Assembly (NCBI GenBank): GCA_003762615.1
Contig: RIAZ01000003.1
Coordinates: 186,001 to 250,000, forward strand
From: Muribaculaceae bacterium Isolate-037 (Harlan)
GTDB taxonomy: Bacteria > Bacteroidota > Bacteroidia > Bacteroidales > Muribaculaceae
Reading direction: 5' to 3'
DNA: 64,000 bases
Shown: one piece after another, positions 60,101 to 64,000 of the stretch
How the letters are laid out: every line of letters begins with the position of its first letter
Numbering within the stretch: the first letter of the stretch is position 1
Made by a program: the position numbers and the translations under genes
The notes under the pieces: generated by a model
The model's input: only the letters and a program-made list of their open reading frames with translations
Told to the model about the DNA's origin: nothing
Database searches by the model: none

Positions 60101-60692
60101 GGGTGTGGTCCACACCTCCAGCATAGAATCGGATGAGTTCACCCCTGCCGATATAGTCTATAGTGGTTCGCTTGACCCAAAAGTTATGGGAAGCCTCACC
60201 CCGGAGTTCAGTTGGCAACGTTTCACGTTGTCAGCCATGATGGCATGGTATACAGGTCACGTCATGCGTGCTGACACGGAGAATTGGACGTCGGAAGGCT
60301 CGATGTATGGCTATTACAACGGTTTGTCAGGTATAGATGCAGTCCCGTCATCTTATCTTGATTATTGGACTACAGGCGATGCCACGAAGCATGTGGCAAA
60401 CGGCTATGCCGGCGGCACACACGTAACGGGCAATCATGCCTACATGAGCTCCAATGTGGTCAGCGCAGATTTCTTCAAGCTGCGGAATATAGTGCTCTCT
60501 TATCAGTTCGCGCCTTCGGTATGTCGGAAACTGCGTCTTGATGACCTGCGTCTCCGTTTCCAGATAAACAATGTCTGTATGGCGGCAAGCAATGATAAGG
60601 GTATAGATCCGGAGGCAAACGATGCAATCGGAGGCATCCGGTCGCTCAGACTGCCGCGCAGCTATACATTCAGTCTATTTTTCCGGTTTTAA
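57150..60692 (+). CDS. SusC-like TonB-dependent transporter with STN signalling domain
   Basis: The 1180-residue protein has a signal peptide and an STN domain (about 24-80: [29 protein letters not shown]). A CarboxypepD_reg-like beta-sandwich follows ([23 protein letters not shown]), then a TonB box ([10 protein letters not shown]), plug ([59 protein letters not shown]) and barrel. The STN domain shows it signals to FecR. With the SusD-like lipoprotein it forms the outer-membrane uptake complex. Substrate is unknown; no glycosidase is in the operon. Confidence 0.95.
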   Translation: [1180 protein letters not shown]

Positions 60693-60709
60693 CTACTAAT
60701 ACATCGTTT

Positions 60710-62131
60710 ATGAAACTTAAACAGATATTTAATATAACGCTAATCTCCTGCGTGGTGATGCTCTCGTCATGCGACAGCCGGCTTGACCTCGTGCCGAAAG
60801 GGGAATCGACCCTTGACAATATTGAGGATATTTCCCTACTGCTTAATCAGGAGTATTCACTCGGAATCCTTCCGTTTTCAGATTTAGGACTTATATGCAA
60901 TGAATCATTGGGATGCATGCTGTCAGTGCCGGAAGTGCTGTCGTCATCCAACACGCTTAATTATGCCTATATGACATATAATGAGGATGTGGATCGCGTC
61001 ACACTCTGCCAAAGTGATGAACGCTATTCTGCTATCTACAAGTATGTCAATTATATGAATACGGTGATTGCTAAGCTTGAGGATGTGGAGGGGAGTGATG
61101 CCCGCAAGAATGAATTGCGGGCGAAGTCACGCGTAATGCGGTCATACCTGCATTGGCTATGCGTCAATATTTATGCCCGTCAGTATGATGAGGCTACTGC
61201 TTCGGAGGATGGCGGCATACCCTACGTCACGGATATTGACAACATGGCAGTGAAGAGAAAGTTATCGTTGTCGGAAACGTATAGGAATATCCTTGAGGAT
61301 TGTACGGATGAGGTTATCTCTATGCTTCCGGATGAGACGACAGATATCATACAGCCTGACCGTGCATTCGGCAATGCCGTGAGAGGTAAGGTGCTTATGC
61401 AGATGAAGAGATATTCGGAAGCCCTTTCCTACCTTCAGAAAGCCCTTGAATTGAATGGTGGTATAGAAGACCGTTCCGTACTAAAGGAGACGGGAGAATG
61501 GATTCTGCCGCGTACCGTGTCAAACAATTATGTATGGATTGGCGCGGGGATACGTGTCTCTCCGACTACAGAGGTTATCTCTTTGGAAACGTGCGCAAAA
61601 TTTGAGAAGAATGATTATGCGATACGCTATCTCGGAAGCAATGGTTGGGACTTCGGTTATGGCAAGATGTATTCCGGAATAGAGGGTTCGCGTATGTTTA
61701 TGGGATGGAGCACGTGTACTAATCCATACGGGATCACGTCGGATCATCTTTACTACGATGTGGCGGAATGTCTTATCCGGACGGGTAGAATCAGGGATGG
61801 TCTTGTGCTTGTAGACAAGGTTAGGAAGAATCGTGTGGAGAATGCCTCATCCTACGTTAAGGTGTATGATATATTTCCGATAGATGAGCATCGGGCTATG
61901 GCATTACTTCAACCTGCCAAATGGATAGAGTGCCTGGGCGGCTATGAGAATTTCTTTGATATGAAGCGATGGAACTCGGAGGAAGGGTATCGCCAGACTA
62001 TAAGCCGCAGTCTTGGAGATTACGGCACCTATACCCTATCTCCTGACTCACCACTATGGATCCTGCCATTCCCCGGAAATGCAACGCGGCATAATCCTAC
62101 TCTGACTCAGAATTTTGGGACAAAGAAATAG
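60710..62131 (+). CDS. SusD/RagB-like substrate-binding lipoprotein
   Basis: The 473-residue protein has a lipobox (CVVMLSSCDS). SusD features are LDLVPKGESTLDNIEDISLLLNQE, TPR-like helices (KSRVMRSYLHWLCVNIYARQYDEA, FGNAVRGKVLMQMKRYSEALSYLQKALELNG) and the C-terminal ANPIQ-like tail (NATRHNPTLTQNFGTK). It sits on the cell surface and captures ligand for SusC encoded 17 bp upstream. Terminator at 62292. Confidence 0.92.
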   Translation: MKLKQIFNITLISCVVMLSSCDSRLDLVPKGESTLDNIEDISLLLNQEYSLGILPFSDLGLICNESLGCMLSVPEVLSSSNTLNYAYMTYNEDVDRVTLCQSDERYSAIYKYVNYMNTVIAKLEDVEGSDARKNELRAKSRVMRSYLHWLCVNIYARQYDEATASEDGGIPYVTDIDNMAVKRKLSLSETYRNILEDCTDEVISMLPDETTDIIQPDRAFGNAVRGKVLMQMKRYSEALSYLQKALELNGGIEDRSVLKETGEWILPRTVSNNYVWIGAGIRVSPTTEVISLETCAKFEKNDYAIRYLGSNGWDFGYGKMYSGIEGSRMFMGWSTCTNPYGITSDHLYYDVAECLIRTGRIRDGLVLVDKVRKNRVENASSYVKVYDIFPIDEHRAMALLQPAKWIECLGGYENFFDMKRWNSEEGYRQTISRSLGDYGTYTLSPDSPLWILPFPGNATRHNPTLTQNFGTKK

Positions 62132-62459
62132 TCCTCTGTAGTTTGCAAGATAATCAGAGGCGTCAAAGTTTAATTGACTTCATTAATATCATACGATTTC
62201 ATGATAATAACCATACGACTTCATAATATGAGATGAGTGTATTAGAATTGGTTAGAGAACTATAGCTGCAAAGCGGATTGACTTGAAAGAGAGAGGGATT
62301 GTCTCGGTCTTGACGACCGAAGCAATCCCTCTTCGGTAAATATGATTGTTTTGTATGAAGTGATATCCTCTATGATGCTGCTGATATAATTTTACAATAT
62401 TGAGGGGACTTGATGTATTATTGAAAACACTACGAGTGATTATATGATGATTTTGGTTT
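62132..62459. other. Intergenic region after the SusD gene
   Basis: Besides the terminator at 62292-62332 no gene or clear repeat is visible; the region separates convergent transcription units. Confidence 0.6.
62292..62332 (+). terminator. Terminator of the TlpA-FecR-SusC-SusD operon
   Basis: AGAGGGATTG and CAATCCCTCT pair, with an inner CGGTC/GACCG stem, followed by TCGG and A/T sequence. Typical hairpin between convergent genes. Confidence 0.7.
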
Positions 62460-62921
62460 TCATTTGCTTGTCGTTCGGGCTTTGTATTTATAGAATGTAG
62501 TTGTTTGATTGGGTATCAGTACCGGGTCTTTAGCCGACCATTGCATCCACAATTCCGTTGGTGTGAGTTTCTTGATAAGCCAATAGCCATCCATTGCATT
62601 TCCTGCTGTCTGAATGACCGCGAAATTCTCGGTCGTGAAAGTCCACTGAAAATATCTTATGTCCTCTTTCACGTTTTCATCTTTTAGAGAGCCGACAGCA
62701 ACCCAGCCTTTCCCTTTAAGATCGAAATAATATATGGACGTTTTATCCTCAATGGTTTGTTCGTTGCCCAGTCCGTAATCAGCATATACCTCAACCCACT
62801 CTTTCCCTGTCAGCATTGACAATGTGTTTTCCTGACCTTCATTAAGATAGCCTGTGCGTCCCTCGCATGACGAAAGGCACACAAACAATATGGTAAGAAT
62901 AGAAAATATTACCGCCTTCAT
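62460..62921 (-). CDS. Small lipoprotein, lipocalin-like
   Basis: The 153-residue protein has a lipobox (LTILFVCLSSCEG). The mature part has TGKEWVEVYADY, then alternating strands with SIYYFDLKGKGWVAVGS, YFQWTFTTENFAVIQT and LWMQWSAKD, a layout like small lipocalin-type Bacteroidales lipoproteins. It overlaps the previous gene by 4 bp (ATGA). No function is known. Confidence 0.65.
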   Translation of the reverse strand: MKAVIFSILTILFVCLSSCEGRTGYLNEGQENTLSMLTGKEWVEVYADYGLGNEQTIEDKTSIYYFDLKGKGWVAVGSLKDENVKEDIRYFQWTFTTENFAVIQTAGNAMDGYWLIKKLTPTELWMQWSAKDPVLIPNQTTTFYKYKARTTSK

Positions 62922-63649
62922 TCTGAAATTGTGACGGACAGCGTTCCGTCGCCGACAAGATTTTTGCCTTTGAGAGACATGGTCTGATTGCCATCCCCGG
63001 TATTTACCCGATAATGTGAGGCTCGGCAGGGAGATTGCACTCCTGTCACGATGATTGTGCCGGCATCAGACTCGGAAGAGATACCGAATGAAAGTTGGTA
63101 TAGATAGAACTTGGAAAGACTGTTTGCAGAGACAGTCATTGTCATTGTTTCAGGCGCATAGAAATATCTGGGCTCCAACTGTGTGCCGTCAAAAAGCTGC
63201 TGCACGAGGTTGGCACCGCTTCTTGATTGTGTGAAAGCCTTGCTTATCTCAATCTTATTGTCTCCATTAATCTTAATGAGATAATCCGAGGAATATGTCG
63301 AATACAATATCGCAGTGGCGACTCCGGCTTGCTTGATTGAGGAAAGCAGCTCGTTCACACTCTCCATTTCGCGAATGAATATGTCGCGGTTTATAGAGCT
63401 GACAGCCAAAAGTTCCTCCCGGTTGCGGTTTAGCAGATAGTCGGATGCCGTTAATTTCTTGTCAGGATTTATGACGAACTTGCCCGTGGCATTGTCAAGA
63501 TCCACGAACTGAGCCATTATCTGAGCATCCGTTTCGTATGCCCTGATCTGCGACGGTTCATTGAAAACAGTGTTGTCATCGCTGCACGCCGTCATCGCGG
63601 CAGCAATGGTGAGATATCCAAATAATGAATTAAGGTATTTAGTATCCAT
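62918..63649 (-). CDS. Exported lipoprotein of unknown function
   Basis: The start at 63649 (MDTKYLNSLFGYLTIAAAMTAC) yields a signal peptide with lipobox. The 243-residue protein has a helical middle (REMESVNELLSSIKQAGVATAILYSTY) and beta-rich C-terminal part (SLSKFYLYQLSFGISSESDAGTIIVTG, GDGTLSVTISE). No family was recognised; the pattern is similar to DUF-type surface lipoproteins. It is coupled to the next gene by ATGA overlap. Confidence 0.6.
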   Translation of the reverse strand: MDTKYLNSLFGYLTIAAAMTACSDDNTVFNEPSQIRAYETDAQIMAQFVDLDNATGKFVINPDKKLTASDYLLNRNREELLAVSSINRDIFIREMESVNELLSSIKQAGVATAILYSTYSSDYLIKINGDNKIEISKAFTQSRSGANLVQQLFDGTQLEPRYFYAPETMTMTVSANSLSKFYLYQLSFGISSESDAGTIIVTGVQSPCRASHYRVNTGDGNQTMSLKGKNLVGDGTLSVTISE

Positions 63650-63756
63650 CTTTACTCCGTTAGATTTATATTTTTGTTGGGAGAACAAAACGATTAACAA
63701 TACAAATATAATGACAAAAAATATACTGCCTTACAAAGTATTATGATAAAATGTAG

Positions 63757-63800
63757 GATAATACAGAAATATGAAACCAGTTTCATATTTCTGTATTATC
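63757..63800. repeat. Perfect palindrome with 21-bp arms overlapping a stop codon
   Basis: Arms at 63757-63777 and 63780-63800 are exact reverse complements around CA. The stop codon of the Crp/Fnr-like gene (63783-63785) and its last five codons lie in the right arm. No clear T-run follows. It may end transcription from both sides or be a protein site. Confidence 0.9.
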
Positions 63801-64000
63801 GCTATTGCCCTTTATGCGTGTTTTTCTTAGACGGCAAAGATATTGCGGAGATATTTGCAGGTAAGCGGCAATGTCTTTCTGTGGAACGTCCTGTTCGATT
63901 TGAGGATGTTCGCAGATGAGGTTGGCATACCTTTCTGCCGGTGATTTTAGTAAAATATTGCAAAAACGATTCAACAGAGATCGATAGGAAGATTCCATCA
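63783..64000 (-). CDS. Crp/Fnr-family regulator, C-terminal part (cut by window edge)
   Basis: The visible 72 or so residues contain SPAERYANLICEHPQIEQDVPQKDIAAYLQISPQYLCRLRK, the C-terminal winged-helix of Bacteroidetes Crp/Fnr regulators (V-P-Q-K-D-I-A-A-Y-L). The cyclic-nucleotide-binding-like N-terminal domain lies beyond the right edge. It probably regulates genes in response to a small molecule or oxidative signal. The stop codon lies inside the 21-bp-arm palindrome. Confidence 0.8.
   Translation of the reverse strand, partial: MESSYRSLLNRFCNILLKSPAERYANLICEHPQIEQDVPQKDIAAYLQISPQYLCRLRKTRIKGNSDNTEI

Overview
The window is a piece of a Bacteroidales chromosome, probably a Muribaculaceae-like gut commensal (family inferred from memory of such genomes, low confidence). 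Support for the order comes from SusC/SusD and DUF4249-type outer-membrane genes, Bacteroidetes promoters (TTTG about 20 nt before TAnnTTTG) and no Shine-Dalgarno use.

1-21.5 kb is the right part of a temperate tailed-phage prophage. Its left end (heads, tails, left att site) lies outside the window. Genes read leftward from a CI/Cro-like switch at 17.9-18.1 kb. First come an excisionase-like protein, an SbcC/Rad50-like ATPase, RecT, a metallo-beta-lactamase-fold protein and a NinB-like protein. Then come a replisome organiser, a DnaC-like loader, two DNA methyltransferases, ParB, MazG, a DnaQ-like exonuclease and a RuvC-like nuclease. A second leftward block (4.5 kb to 1) holds a membrane protein, a ParB-DUF4417 fusion, an ADP-ribosyltransferase, a zinc metalloprotease, the small terminase and a truncated large terminase. 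Its promoter copies the switch promoter, operator included. Rightward, a repressor-lipoprotein operon (18.1-19.4 kb) is followed by nine direct copies of a 16-nt near-palindrome and a tyrosine integrase. A complete tRNA-Arg(CCU) and a 5' half of the same tRNA mark the attachment region.

21.6-31 kb is host core: glucosaminidase, cytidine deaminase, YchF, aminotransferase, RecA and a GH127-like glycosidase. 31.5-42.2 kb is accessory and largely AT-rich: a TPR signalling protein, small lipoproteins, a TonB receptor/DUF4249 pair, an IS4-family element with clean ends, an Abi_2 protein and a MntA/HepT-like HEPN toxin system. Interspersed repeats are dense here.

42.2-50.4 kb holds a MINPP-like phosphatase and the mfd-S41 protease-nadB run. 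50.6-62.3 kb carries small exported proteins, an ECF sigma factor, a repeat-containing secreted protein and a TlpA-FecR-SusC-SusD operon in which FecR and the STN domain of SusC imply cell-surface signalling. The window ends in two lipoproteins and a truncated Crp/Fnr regulator whose stop codon lies inside a perfect 21-bp-arm palindrome.
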